From NCBI GenBank assembly GCA_963825585.1, contig CAWGTX010000008.1:62001-126000 (forward strand): a stretch of DNA of 64,000 nt. Direction: 5' to 3'. The notes under the pieces were generated by a model, which saw nothing but the letters and a program-made list of their open reading frames with translations, ran no database searches and was not told the DNA's origin. The stretch comes from JAOUGY01 sp963825585. Lineage in GTDB: Bacteria; Actinomycetota; Acidimicrobiia; Spongiisociales; ZC4RG35. Below, piece by piece: positions 1 through 10,400 of this stretch. A program made the position numbers and the translations under genes. Position 1 is the stretch's first letter; each line of letters starts with the position of its first letter.

Positions 1-385
1 CGGCAGCCGACACCACCACGATCGGTGTCGCGTCCGACGCATTCCCGGCGTCGCCGTTGAGCATCGCAACCACGAGGTACATGGTCGCCGCCGCAGAAGC
101 GGCCACCAACATCGGCACGGGTCGCGGCCTGCTGGTGCGCAGCGACCACCAGCCAAACACGGCAACGGCGCCGGCACCGACCGGCAGGAACAGCAGCAGG
201 AAGTCGTGACCGACGGCGATGAGGGCGATGAACCCGATGACCGAGAGGGTGGCGGCGCCGATCGTGACGATCCGCGTCATCACCAGCGGCGCCCGCGTCG
301 GGTCGTCGTCGATGTCGGTGGCGGAGCGAAGGGTTTCCAGGAGGTCCCGGACTGACACGGTGGGGCCGATCGGTCGGTGGGTCAT
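1..385 (-). CDS. multi-pass membrane protein, cut by the left window edge
   Basis: Reading the minus strand from the ATG at 385 gives 128 codons without a stop, so the C-terminus lies outside the window. A hydrophilic N-terminus of about 38 residues is followed by hydrophobic segments at about 39-59, 62-80, 91-109 and from 120 on, which predicts an integral membrane protein with a short cytoplasmic N-tail. I do not recognise the family. It lies 44 bp downstream of the small gene ending at 430 on the same strand and could be co-transcribed with it. The frame is supported by coherent membrane-helix composition, not by any motif. Confidence 0.6.
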   Translation of the reverse strand, partial: MTHRPIGPTVSVRDLLETLRSATDIDDDPTRAPLVMTRIVTIGAATLSVIGFIALIAVGHDFLLLFLPVGAGAVAVFGWWSLRTSRPRPVPMLVAASAAATMYLVVAMLNGDAGNASDATPIVVVSAA

Positions 386-429
386 TCGACGAGACGGGGC
401 TTCGGTGACCTCGCCTCTGCGGTTCGCGG

Positions 430-627
430 TCAGCGGACGGCGGCTACTTCGGCGCCGAGTCCGGTGTGGAACCAGTGCATCGCCGAGGCGCCGCCGTGCT
501 GGAGCACCTCGAGATGCTTGGGCCGGCGATAGATGAGTCGGCGTTCGCAGTCGGGATCCTCACACACGAGGATCGCCTCGTAGCCGTCATCGCTTTCACG
601 GCTCATCCGATGCACTGCTTCCACCAT
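430..627 (-). CDS. small hypothetical protein with a possible metal-binding Cys/His set
   Basis: A 65-residue frame opens with ATG at 627. It contains a C-x4-C pair (CEDPDC, residues 23-28) followed by RRLIYRRPKHLEVLQH and MHWFHTGLG, giving several histidines after the cysteine pair. That suggests a small metal-binding fold, but no named family is recognised. The start is about 80 bp from the divergent cytosine deaminase start at 707, so the two would share a promoter region. The composition looks protein-like rather than like an antisense shadow. It could still be a chance frame because it is short. Confidence 0.45.
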   Translation of the reverse strand: MVEAVHRMSRESDDGYEAILVCEDPDCERRLIYRRPKHLEVLQHGGASAMHWFHTGLGAEVAAVR

Positions 628-693
628 CGACCTCCAGTGACCAACGCTGATATCTCATCGGTCGAAAGCGGGCGGACATGAGTACGAGTTCCG

Positions 694-699
694 TACGAT
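694..699 (+). promoter_or_regulatory. leaderless -10 box of the deaminase gene
   Basis: TACGAT is followed by 7 nt and then the ATG at 707. This is the TAnnnT-to-start spacing of a leaderless actinobacterial promoter and favours 707 over the in-frame ATG at 716. Confidence 0.45.
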
Positions 700-706
700 C
701 CGGTCG

Positions 707-1141
707 ATGGACCCCATGGATCTGGCAGTGGAGGAAGCCCGGGCCGGGCTGGCCGAAGGCGGAATCCCGATCGGCTCGGTGCTGGTTGTGAACGGCGAAG
801 TCGTTGGGCGCGGCCACAACCGGCGGGTGCAGCGGGGGAGCGCCATCCTCCACGCCGAGATGGACGCCCTGGAGAACGCCGGACGGCTCACCGCCGCCGA
901 CTACCGGCGCTCGGTCATCTATTCGACACTGTCACCGTGCGACATGTGCTCGGGGGCCATCCTCCTGTACGGGATTCCCCGTGTGGTCATCGGAGAGAAC
1001 CGGACCTTCACCGGTCCTGAGGCCTACATGCGATCGCGCGGGGTCGGCGTGGAGGTTCTGGACAGGACCGACTGCCGGGAGCTGATGGAGGCGTTCATCG
1101 CCGCCCGCCCCGAGCTGTGGAACGAGGACATCGGGGAGTGA
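707..1141 (+). CDS. cytosine deaminase, fungal FCY1-like
   Basis: The 144-residue protein is a zinc-dependent deaminase of the CDA fold. The zinc and catalytic signature is HAEMDAL (about residues 46-52) and SPCDMCSGA (about 76-84). Beyond these, GIPIGSVL, RGHNRR, YGIPR, GENRTF and the C-terminal EDIGE match yeast cytosine deaminase as I remember it, more closely than tRNA-adenosine or guanine deaminases. The predicted reaction is cytosine to uracil plus ammonia in pyrimidine salvage, in the cytoplasm. Length is close to the fungal enzyme of about 158 residues. It stands alone, divergent from the small gene at 430-627. Confidence 0.85.
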   Translation: MDPMDLAVEEARAGLAEGGIPIGSVLVVNGEVVGRGHNRRVQRGSAILHAEMDALENAGRLTAADYRRSVIYSTLSPCDMCSGAILLYGIPRVVIGENRTFTGPEAYMRSRGVGVEVLDRTDCRELMEAFIAARPELWNEDIGE

Positions 1142-1148
1142 CCGGCCC

Positions 1149-1188
1149 TTGACCCGGTTTTGACAGCAGCTGCACGGGTTCTTTGCAG
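1149..1188 (+). promoter_or_regulatory. 11-bp phased heptamer repeats before the first peptide genes
   Basis: TTGACCC at 1149 and TTGACAG at 1160 are direct repeats 11 bp apart, and a third related heptamer, TTTGCAG at 1182, is in the same phase. Eight bases after the second heptamer comes CGGGTTCTT. The same layout, TTGAC-N9-ACGGGTTCTT, is found before the second peptide gene at 13711-13734. Heptamers at 11-bp spacing are the known binding pattern of SARP regulators, and SARP-domain genes lie directly downstream. The operator role is inferred. Confidence 0.5.
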
Positions 1189-1243
1189 GTGCGAGCGACG
1201 GTGAGCTCACCGGTCGGACGGTCCGACCGCCAAGGAGGCTCTC

Positions 1244-1444
1244 ATGGTCCGCTCTCTGCTCGTCACGGTGATGATGATCACCGCCGTCGCTCCGGCCGCC
1301 GCCGACATCGATCGTCTGGTGGAATCCGGCTACTCGCAGGTGGTTCTGGAACGGCTGCCCGCCGAAGACCTGCGGGCGATCAGCGCCGGGTTGGAAACAC
1401 CGGTGGCCGAGTGTCGACCGGTCGCCGCACCGGTGGCGTGCTGA
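1244..1444 (+). CDS. small exported peptide
   Basis: The frame encodes 66 residues behind a strong ribosome site (AAGGAGG, 7 nt before the ATG). The N-terminus is a short signal peptide: MVR, a hydrophobic core, then APAAA with a likely cleavage before DIDRL. The mature part would be about 45 residues and ends in Cys, with one other cysteine. No family is recognised. The stop lies 2 nt before the ATG of the next small gene, so translational coupling is likely. It is the first gene behind the phased heptamer repeats, which suggests control by the SARP-domain proteins encoded next door. Confidence 0.6.
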   Translation: MVRSLLVTVMMITAVAPAAADIDRLVESGYSQVVLERLPAEDLRAISAGLETPVAECRPVAAPVAC

Positions 1445-1446
1445 CG

Positions 1447-1584
1447 ATGCATCCACTCACCAGATACCACCTGGCCACCGCGCGGATGCACGACCTGGCC
1501 GCCCCGGCGGCCGGGTCGGCACCGAGCAGGTGGATGGCTCTCCTCCGGCGCATCGCCCGCCTCAGCCCCACGGCTGCAGGCTGA
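1447..1584 (+). CDS. small basic peptide with YLATARM-type motif
   Basis: The frame encodes 45 residues that begin MHPLTRYHLATARMHDL and end in a basic amphipathic stretch (LLRRIARL). It is clearly related to the 68-residue peptide at 13803-14009, whose N-terminus contains EYLATARMNDR and whose C-terminal half has ALVRRVLGAARI. No signal peptide is visible. The ATG follows the stop of the exported peptide by 2 nt. Function is unknown. The basic amphipathic character would fit a membrane-active or protein-binding peptide, but that is inference. Confidence 0.55.
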   Translation: MHPLTRYHLATARMHDLAAPAAGSAPSRWMALLRRIARLSPTAAG

Positions 1585-1612
1585 AACCCCGGAAGCCACG
1601 GCATTGGCGGCC

Positions 1613-1630
1613 TTTGCAGCTTCTTGACAG
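1613..1630 (+). promoter_or_regulatory. putative SARP operator upstream of first giant regulator gene
   Basis: TTTGCAG-N4-TTGACAG forms a direct heptamer repeat with an 11-bp step. Its end lies 58 bp before the TATGGT box at 1689. The paralogous gene has the same pair, TTTGCAG-N4-TTGACAG, at 7354-7371, again 58 bp before its TATGGT. Because the downstream protein has a SARP DNA-binding domain, autoregulation is the simplest reading. Confidence 0.5.
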
Positions 1631-1688
1631 CCGTCGCGCAGGATTCGATCCCATGGATACGCCTCGACACATCGGCCAAAGCGCCGCG

Positions 1689-1694
1689 TATGGT
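1689..1694 (+). promoter_or_regulatory. leaderless -10 box of first giant regulator gene
   Basis: TATGGT, then 6 nt, then GTG at 1701. The paralogue has the identical box and spacing at 7430-7442. This supports GTG 1701 as the start, giving the canonical SARP N-terminus (VEFRVLGP). Confidence 0.5.
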
Positions 1695-1700
1695 TCGACC

Positions 1701-4700
1701 GTGGAGTTTCGTGTTCTCGGCCCTGTCGAGGCACTCCACGGAGGGGTGCCACTGGCGCTGGGCGGTCCCAAACAGCGCAGTGTGCTCGCGCTCCTCGTCG
1801 CTTCCGCCGGTCGGCCCGTATCGGTTGGTGCCCTCATCGACGGCGTATACGGAGATGACGCCACCGACGGAGCCCGTCGGACCATCCACACCTATGTGTC
1901 GAACCTCCGCCGCGAGATCGGCGACGTCATCACCCGAGCGGGTGATGGCTACCTGCTGAACTCAACCGATATCGACGCTGTGCGGTTCGAGGCGTTGTAC
2001 CGCGCCGGCTCGGCCGCCCTAGCCGACGACCCTGACCAGGCGAGTGTCCAACTCCGGGAGGCCTTGTCGTTGTGGCGGGGGCACGCCTACGCCGACGTCG
2101 AGGGTCGGTCGCAGCTCGACGCCGAGATCGGCAGGCTGGAAGAGCTGCGACTATCGGCGGTCGACGCCCGCATCGAAGCCGACCTGGCGCTGGGGCTGCA
2201 CCGTGACCTGATCGGTGAGCTGGAAGCGCTCAGCGCCGAACACCCGCTGCGCGAGAGCTTCCGGGCCCATCACATGCTGGCGCTGTACCGGTCGGGACGA
2301 CAGAGCGAAGCGCTCAGAGCGTTCGGGCGCACCCGTACGCTCCTCGCCGAAGAACTCGGCATCGACCCCTCGCCGACGCTGCAGGAACTGGAATCGGCCA
2401 TCCTCACCCAGGACCCGAAGCTCGACGTACGCATCAAGGCCATCGTCGAGACCCGTGCCATCCTGGCCGCCGAACTCGATGACGCCCTGTCGTTCCATTC
2501 GATGGCCGACCGCGACGCCGCCTTCGAACGGCGCGACGCCGCTCTCGTCCTCGCCGCCTCCGCTCAGGCGGGCCAGATGCTCGGGGTGTCGGGCAGCGCC
2601 GCGTACGCCTGGTTCCCCGACGTTGCGCACGCGCTCAGCGCAGCCGTCACCCTCCCCCTCGACCTGGTTCGGGTCGCAGTCGACCACGGCGAAGTCGAGG
2701 TGGGTGACCGGGGAGTCGTTGGAGCGCCCGTGGTGCGGTCGCTGAGACTTGCCGCAGTCGCCCACCCCGGGCAGATCCTGCTCTCCGCCGACGCCCAGTC
2801 CCGCCTGGCACGACAGGCCGACGGCGGGTGGGCTCTGAAAACGCTCGGGCGGTATTCGATTCGAGGGCTCGACACCGACGCGGCGGTGTTCCAGTTGCTG
2901 GGGCGCGGTCTCCCCGAGGAGTTCCCGGACCTGTTGGTGGATCGCCTGCCGCCACCCATGCCGGGACCGGGTGTGTCGGTCGCGGGGTACGAACTCCGTG
3001 GAGAGATGGGAAGCGGCACCGTCGGGGTGATGCGCCGGGCGTACCAGCCGTCCGTCGGTCGGGAGGTGGCGGTGAGGGTCATCCGCCCCGAGTTCGTCGC
3101 CGACGCCCGTTTCATCCGGCGGTTCGAGGCCGACATCCAGCGCATCGCCGCCACCGACCATCCGCATCTGGTTCCGCTCCTCGATCACTGGCGCGAACCG
3201 GCCGCCGCCTATCTCGTGTACCGGCTGATGCGCGGTGGCGACCTGCGAACCCTCGTGGACACGGCGCCACCCGACCCCGACCCAGGGGTCGACCTGATCG
3301 AGAAGGTCGCCGCGGCGCTCCACGTCGCCCACGCCAGCGGCGTCGTGCATGGGCGGGTTCGACCCGAGAACATCCTGTTCGACAGCGGCGGAAACCCCCA
3401 CCTGGCCGACCTCGGGATGGCGGCCATGTTCGAGGGACTGGCGGCGTTCCCGGCCGACGCCTACACCGCTCCCGAGTCAATCCACGGTCTTCCCAGCGTG
3501 GCCGGCGACATCTACGCACTGGGGGTCCTCACCGCCGAGGTGTTGTCGCGGCGCAGCCTGCCCGTCGACCGGGGCCTACCGGCGGTCGGAGAAGCCGTTG
3601 ACCGGGTGATCGCGAGAGCCACCCATCTCGATCCTGCGCTCCGTCATCCCGACGTGGTGTCGTTCCTCGACGACCTGTCCGGAGCCATCCCGAGCCGGCG
3701 GCGGGGAGTCCCGGCGAGATCTGCCACCGCCAATCCCTTCCGCGGGCTGGCGACCTTCCGGGAAGCCGATTCTGCTCACTTCTTCGGCCGGACCGCTCTG
3801 GTGGAAACCCTGGTCGAAGCCCTCGCCGAACGATCGCTCATGCTGGTGGTGGGCCCTTCCGGGATCGGCAAATCCTCGGTTGTGCGAGCCGGGCTGATAC
3901 CCGCAATCCGCCGAGGAGCCCTTCCCGGATCGGACGGTTGGCTGGTCGCCGACTTCTTCCCCGGATCCCGCCCCTTCGAAGAACTCGAGTCGGCGCTCGA
4001 TCGAATCGCCGTCACCCCATCCGGTGGGGCAGTGGAGGATCTGCGCAGCGGACACTCCAGTCTCGAAACCGTGGCCGCCCGGGTGCTGCCCGACGGGGTG
4101 AAACTGCTCCTCGTGATCGACCAGTTCGAGGAATTGTGGACGCACCTGGCCGACGACGCCCAGCGGCGTCGTTTCCTCGGGATGCTCACCGAAGTCGGTA
4201 CCGACCCCGAATCGGCGGTGAAGGTGGTGGCGACCCTGCGGGCCGACTTCTACGACAGGCCCCTGCAACATCCTTCGTTCGGTGAGATGGCAGCCGTCTC
4301 GACGTGGCGGTTCCGGTGCCCATCGACGCCGAACTGGCCGAGATCATCAGACGCCCCGCCGCCGCCGTGAACGTGAACGTCACCGACACACTGGTCGAGG
4401 CGATGGTGGCCGACGCCGGCAAGGAGCCGGGAGCGCTGCCGCTCCTGCAGTACGTGCTCACCGAGATGTTCGACAACCGTGAGTTCGACCTGCTCGACGT
4501 GGGGGACTACCGAGACGCCGGCGGACTGATCGGTTCGATCGGTCGCCGCGCCGAGCACATCTATCTGGGCTTTTCCCCCGACGAACGCAAGCTCACCCGT
4601 GACGTGTTCGTTCGACTGGTCACCGTCGATGAAGACACAGAGGACACCCGCCGCCGGGTCCGTCGGAGCGAGCTGGAGCTGTTGGGTGGGGGTGCAGCTC

Positions 4701-7225
4701 TCGATCGGGTGCTCGAAGCGTTCGGACGGCATCGGCTGCTCGTGTTCGATCGTGACGCCGCCACCCGAGGACCGACCGTCGAAGTGGCGCACGAAGCGCT
4801 GTTGAGCCAATGGGATCGCCTCGCCGGCTGGATCGACGAGGCACGCCACGACCTGCTCACAAGGCGGCGGATCGAAATCGCAGCCCGGGAGTGGGCGGAG
4901 GCGGGGGCCGACCCCAGCTACTCTGCTGGGAGGAGCCCGGCTCGAGCAGGCCGAGGCCTGGGCCTCGGGCTCGGGCATGCACGTCAACGAAGAGGAGGCG
5001 GCGTATCTGGCCGAGAGCCGGAAGGTGGCCGACAGCGAACGAATGCGTCGCCGGCGGATTCGGCGACGGGTGACGAGTTCGCTCGTGGCGGCGTTGGCGC
5101 TGGCCGTCGCCCTCGGCTCGTTCGGGTGGGCGCAACGGGGTGTGGCCGAGCGTGAGGCGATCACCGCTCGGATGCAGGAGCTGGCGGTGCAGGCCGAGGC
5201 GGCGATCGACGAAGACCCGGATCTGGCGATCCTGTTGGCGTTGGAGGCGTACGAGCTGTCGGAGCAGCTCGACCTGGATCGGACGCCGGGAGCGGTGATG
5301 CGGGCGCTGCACGTTGCAGCTCAGTCTTCCAGATTGGTGGCGAGCCTCCCCGATGGGCGTGATGCGGTCTCCCTTCACCCAGCTGGCCACCTGCTTGCAG
5401 TTGATGATCTCGATGATTTGAACGTCGTTCGCCTGTACTCAACCGAGACTCTGGAAGTCGTCGACTCCATCGAGATGCCGGGGCCCGTGGGCGCGCTGGC
5501 GTTCTCTCCTGACGGGTTGTCCCTAGCGGTCGGGTATGGCGACTTCAATATGGCACCGGAGGACGACGCGTTCGGTGGTCTGGAGGGCGTATCGATACTC
5601 TCGGGCAGTAGTTGGTCAGATGTCCGTCACGTCGGTCCCGCCGTGGTTACCGAGCTTGAATGGTCATCGGATGGACGGTTCCTAGCGATCCTTGGGGATC
5701 GGATCGAAATATTTGACAACACAGGTGAGTTCGCAGCGTCATTTCCCGCCCAGGGCGCCGGCGACTGGGTACCCGGCACTGTTCGGTATGCCGTCCCAGA
5801 GGGCGAAGGTGTGTCCATCTACGATGTCGGAACGAACAGAGTCGTTTACCGACTCGATACGCCCGGTATTGAACCGTTCGGAGTGGCGGTTGGTCGCGAT
5901 CAGCGAACCATCGCAGTTGCGGACGACATCGGCAGGCGGGTCCTAGTCTTCGGCGAAGGATCCGTGCTCTCCCGGGAATTCGAGAGCCCTGGCATTCAGG
6001 CGCTGTCCATCGACGACTCCGGGAAGTTGCTCTTCTCCTACGGTAACGACTCCAATGTAAAGGTCACGAATCTCGGCCTTGGCCAGGATCTGACCCTGAG
6101 CGGCCACTCCGGTGGTGCCTGGTACCTGGCAGTTGACTCATCGAAGGACGTCGCCTACATCGCCTCGACCAACGGAGGCATCAAGGTTTGGGACCTTTCG
6201 ACAGGGGGTCCGGCCAGGCTCGGTAGCTTCGAGAGTGAGGGGGACTTCATATACGCGTTGGAGACGGCCGACGCTGAAGTGTTGATCTCGTCAGCAACCC
6301 TCCGTGAAGCGTTTGTTGACCGTTTCGATGCTTCGACCGGTGCAGTAATCGAACGGAGGAATGGATACGCATTCCCCAACATCTTCTGGGGGCCTCGATT
6401 CTCGCCGGACGGTCGGAGCGTCATTGGCCTGTCTTCGGAAGGCAGCATCGTCGCAACCGATCTGGTTACCGGAGCCGACGCCACGCTCGGGTCTTGCTCG
6501 GTTCCGCCGGAATCTCGGCGCATCTACGGCTCGCAGTGCTCGGCGATTGTGCAGAGGGTATTCCGGCGAGGCTCGTGACCATGGATGGCGAGCCAAGCGG
6601 GATCTCGCTTCCAGCCGGACCCGACGTCTTGGTTGCGGCGTTCGGTCCTGCAGAGACCGTGGCCGACGGCCTAGTCGCGTCGTCTGGCTCCTTCACGCAG
6701 TTCGATGTCGTCCGTGTGTCGGATGGTGCCGTAGTCGGAACAATCGATGACCTGGTCAACCCGATGTTCTGGCCAACGTTCTCACACGACGGTCGGTGGA
6801 TTGCGATGGGCAGTCAGTTCGGGAGACTATTGCTCGTCGATGTCTCGGCTCTGCTGGCCGGTGCCCCTAGAGAGGATTGGTTCATCCAAATCGACGCGAG
6901 CATCGAGCCGACTGCAGGGGCAGTCGCCGAAGGGCAGCTCGCCGCAACGACTCACGGCGGGCGGACCCTGAGGATATGGAGCGTCGTTGACCGTGCCCCC
7001 TGGTTCGACATCCCGATATCCACCACCGCTACAGCAGCTGTGGCGTTTTCGAGAGACGGCAAGTCGCTTCTATATGAGGCTGGCAGAGGTGTGCTGGGGC
7101 GGCTTCGCCTCGATCCAACCGAACTGGAGTCTCTCGCCAGGAGTAGTGCCAGTCGCTCGTTCACCGTAGCTGAGTGTGAACGGTTCCTCATCGACACCGA
7201 TTGTTCGGTGTACGAGGAAACGTAG
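1701..7225 (+). pseudogene. membrane-tethered SARP / pseudokinase / STAND ATPase / WD40 protein, copy A, three frameshifts
   Basis: Read across frame changes near 4298, 4925 and 6505-6525, this encodes about 1,840 residues. Order: OmpR-type winged helix (1-92), BTAD helices (to about 240), a piece resembling the C-terminal half of a class III nucleotide cyclase (VAVDHGEVEV, SLRLAAVAHPGQILLS), a protein-kinase fold (from about 430), an nSTAND-type NTPase with Walker A GPSGIGKSS and Walker B LLVIDQFEEL, a basic stretch and single membrane helix (SSLVAALALAVALGSFGW), then WD40-like repeats ending in ECERFLIDTDCSVYEET. The kinase lysine is Arg (VAVRV), HRD is HGR and DFG is DLG, so it should be catalytically dead. 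The basic-then-hydrophobic order puts DNA-binding and ATPase parts inside and the propeller outside. Frames restore neatly against copy B, so sequencing error remains possible. Confidence 0.8.
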
Positions 7226-7262
7226 CGGTCCTCCCCGCTGCGTACAGGAGCGGCTTCGGGTC

Positions 7263-7286
7263 ACGACGGGGTGCGTGGCCCGTCGT
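7263..7286 (+). terminator. hairpin after copy A
   Basis: ACGACGGG (7263-7270) pairs with CCCGTCGT (7279-7286) around an 8-nt loop, 38 bp after the stop. No U-tract follows, which is common for actinobacterial terminators. The paralogous position after copy B uses a different, longer pairing. Confidence 0.45.
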
Positions 7287-7326
7287 CGCGTTCTGTGGGC
7301 CGTGGACTACACGGGGTGTGGTCTAC

Positions 7327-7337
7327 AACCCTGGGTT
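7327..7337 (+). repeat. AACCCTGGGTT palindrome, copy 1
   Basis: The 11-bp palindrome AACCCTGGGTT is followed by TGCGTC. The same element, including TGCGTC, recurs at 13118 and 14014, and within the hairpin at 42845-42877. All four sit just after gene ends. Confidence 0.6.
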
Positions 7338-7353
7338 TGCGTCGGCCACGAGT

Positions 7354-7371
7354 TTTGCAGTTGTTTGACAG
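7354..7371 (+). promoter_or_regulatory. putative SARP operator upstream of second giant regulator gene
   Basis: TTTGCAG-N4-TTGACAG, an 11-bp heptamer repeat identical in its heptamers to the site at 1613-1630. It lies 58 bp before the TATGGT box of copy B. Confidence 0.5.
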
Positions 7372-7429
7372 GTGAACCGGACACTTCGTGTTCATGGACA
7401 TTGCAGGGCACTTCGCCACTCTCGATGCG

Positions 7430-7435
7430 TATGGT
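7430..7435 (+). promoter_or_regulatory. leaderless -10 box of second giant regulator gene
   Basis: TATGGT, 6 nt, then ATG at 7442, matching the arrangement of copy A. A longer start at 7388 or 7394 is possible in frame but lies upstream of this box. Confidence 0.5.
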
Positions 7436-7441
7436 TCTGTC

Positions 7442-10400
7442 ATGGAGATCCGGGTGCTCGGCCCGATGGAAATCCATCGGGACGGGGTAAGTGTCTCGCC
7501 GGGAGGGTTGAAGCAGCGGACCGTGCTTGCGCTGCTGGTGGCGGCACGCGGCAAGCCGGTTTCCACCGACGCCCTCATCGAGGGTGTCTACGGCGATGAC
7601 GCCGCCGCCGGCGCCCGGCGGACGCTGGCCACATACGTGTCGAACCTGCGCCAGACGTTGGGTGAGGTCCTCACCCGTTCCGGTGACGGCTACGTGCTTC
7701 GAACCGATGACATCGACGTCGACATGGTCACATTCGAGCAGCTGTATCGCGAGGCCATCCCCATGCTCGACAACGACCCGGGGCGGGCGGCGACGATGCT
7801 GCGGGAGGCGCTGGCCCTGTGGCGGGGTCACGCCTTCGTCGATGTCGAAGCCCGTTCGATGCTCGACGCCGAGATCACCCATCTCAACGAGCTGCGTCTG
7901 TCGGCACTCGACGCCCGCATCGGAGCCGACCTTGCGGTGGGCCTGCACCGCGATCTGATCGGCGAGCTGGAGTCGCTCACCGCCGAGCACCCCTACCGGG
8001 AGAGCTTCCGAGCTCATCACATGGTCGCTCTGTACCGCTCCGGGCGTCAGAGTGAGGCGCTCAGGGCATTCGGCCGAACCAGGGTGCTGCTGGCCGAGGA
8101 GCTGGGCATCGACCCTTCGGCCGACCTGCGTGACCTGGAGCTGGCCATCCTCAGCCAGGATCCCCAGCTCGACGTGCGCATCAAGGCGGCGATCGAGACC
8201 AAGGCCATCCTCGCCGGGGAACTCGACGACGGGGTCCGTTATCTCTCGCATCGGGAGCGGGATCGTGCCCTCTCCGGGCGTGATGAGGCGTTCGGGACAG
8301 CGGTGGCCGATGCCGGCGGGACCCAGCTCGGGGTTCGGGGCATGGCGGTGTATGCGGCGTTCCCCGATGTGGCCGGGGCGCTCGCCGCCGCCCAGACCAT
8401 GGCCGGTGGAAACCTCCGGCTGGCCATCGACCATGGGGAGATCGAGCTCTCCGAGGAAGCCACCACCGGACCCCCCATCAGTCGGGCGTTGCGGTTGGCG
8501 GCGGTCGCACATCCCGGCCAGGTTCTGTTGTCGCCGGATTCCCACGGCCGGTTGTCGTCGGAGCGTTCGTCGGGGTGGTCGGTTCTGTCGCTCGGGACCT
8601 TCGACATTCGGGGGGTCGACCGCCCGTTGCCGGTGTTCCAGGTGAACGGGGCGGGCGTGCCCGCTTCCTATCCCGACCTGTTGGTGGACCGCCTGCCCCC
8701 GCCGATGCCCGATCGCTACCTGTCGGGCTCGGTTCCCGGCTACGAGTTGCGGACCGAGTTGGGGGGCGGGCCGGCCGGCGCGGTGTACCGGGCGTATCAG
8801 GCGAGCATCGGCCGTGAGGTTTCGGTGCGGGTCATCCGCCCCGAGGTGGTCTCTGACCCGCGTTTTATCCGCCGGTTCGAGGCGACCGCCCAGCGGATCG
8901 CCGCCATCTCCCATCCCCACTTGGTGGAACTGCTCGACTACTGGCGGGACCCGCACCAGGCGTTTCTGGTGTACCGGCTGATAGAAGGAGGTGCACTCGC
9001 CGACACAACCACTCCACCGGTGCGCATCGTCGAGCAAGTGGGTTTGGCTCTCGCCGCCGCCCACGATGCCGGAATGCCTCACGGGCGGGTGCGGCCCGAC
9101 AGCGTGATCGTCGACCGTGAGGGCAACGCCTACCTGTCGGGGCTGGGTGTGCTGTCGATACTCCACGACCTGGTGCCGTTCCCGGCCGATGCCTACACCG
9201 CCCCGGAGGTGATCGGCGGTGATGCCACCGTCGCCGGCGACGTCTACTCGCTGGGGATGCTGGCAGCGACCCTGTTCGCAGGGCGACAACCCACCGACGG
9301 TGCGCCGCTGTCGCTCGACGGACGGATCGGGGAGGTGATCGCACGCGCCACCCACCCCGATCCCGCAGTGCGTCACGACGACGTGCGGCAACTCGTCGCC
9401 GACCTGGCGAACATCGGTGACGCTGTCGCCCGGTCGGTGTCGGGGCCTGTTCGGAACCCGTACAAGGGCTTGGCGGCGTTTCAGGAAGCCGACGCCACCG
9501 ACTTCTTCGGACGTGCCGCCGTTGTGACGGCGCTCGTCGATTCGGTGCGGGAGAACCCGATGACTCTTGTGGTGGGACCTTCAGGGATCGGCAAGTCGTC
9601 GGTGGTGCGTGCCGGTTTGATTCCCGCGCTGCGCGGTGGTGCGCTGGCCGGCTCCGAGGACTGGCTGATCACCGACATGTTCCCCGGGTCCCGTCCCTTC
9701 GACGAGATGGAGGCGGCGCTGGCACGGGTCTCCACCCGGCCACCGGCCGATCAGGTCGACCTGCTGCGATCGGGCCGCACCGGGCTGATCGAGGCCGCAG
9801 CAGAGCTGATGCCCGAGGGTGTCACCCTGGTGCTGGTCGTCGACCAGTTCGAGGAGCTGTTCACCCAGGTCATCGACGAAGAGATCCGCCGGCGATTCCT
9901 CGACCTACTGGTGGAGGTGCACCACACCCGGGATTCGCCCGTGCGGGTGGTGGCAACGCTTCGTGCCGACTTCTTCGACCGTCCACTTCGCAACGCTGCG
10001 TTCGGTGAACTGCTCGACGACGTCCTGGTGACGGTATCGGCCCCCACCACCCAGGAGCTGGCCGACATCGTCACCCGCCCCGGTCGAGGGGTGGGTCTGG
10101 AGCTCGACGAAACCCTCGTGGCCACCCTGGTGTCCGATGCCGACGGGGAGACCGGCGGGCTGCCGCTGCTCCAACACGCCCTCACCGAACTGTTCGAAAC
10201 GCGGGAAGGCGACCGGCTCACCCTGGCCGCCTACGTCGAGGCGGGCGGGCTGGCCGGGTCGATCGGGCGTCGGGCCAACGCCATCTTCGACGTACTCTCC
10301 GACGAGGACCGTGCCACCGCCCGGGAGATCTTCGTGCGCCTCGTCACCGTCGACGAGAACGCCGAGGACACCCGCCGCCGGGTCCGCATCGCCGAACTCG

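Larger units (their letters stand above)
7172..7343 (+). repeat. direct repeat, copy 1: shared 3' end of the two giant genes
   Basis: The last 54 bp of copy A and about 118 bp after its stop are nearly identical to 12961-13134 at the end of copy B. The first 85 bp or so look almost perfect, although the rest of the two genes has diverged strongly. Recent gene conversion or a recombination boundary would explain it. Confidence 0.8.

Noticed and set aside
1183..1584. 133-codon frame covering both first peptide genes
   Set aside because: Only its last 45 codons match the peptide family; the upstream part is in another frame from the exported peptide, which has a strong ribosome site.
7307..9391. 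Open minus-strand frame of 694 codons opposite copy B
   Set aside because: It is antisense to a clear multi-domain protein, has the His/Arg/Pro-rich composition of a high-GC shadow frame and no domain motif.
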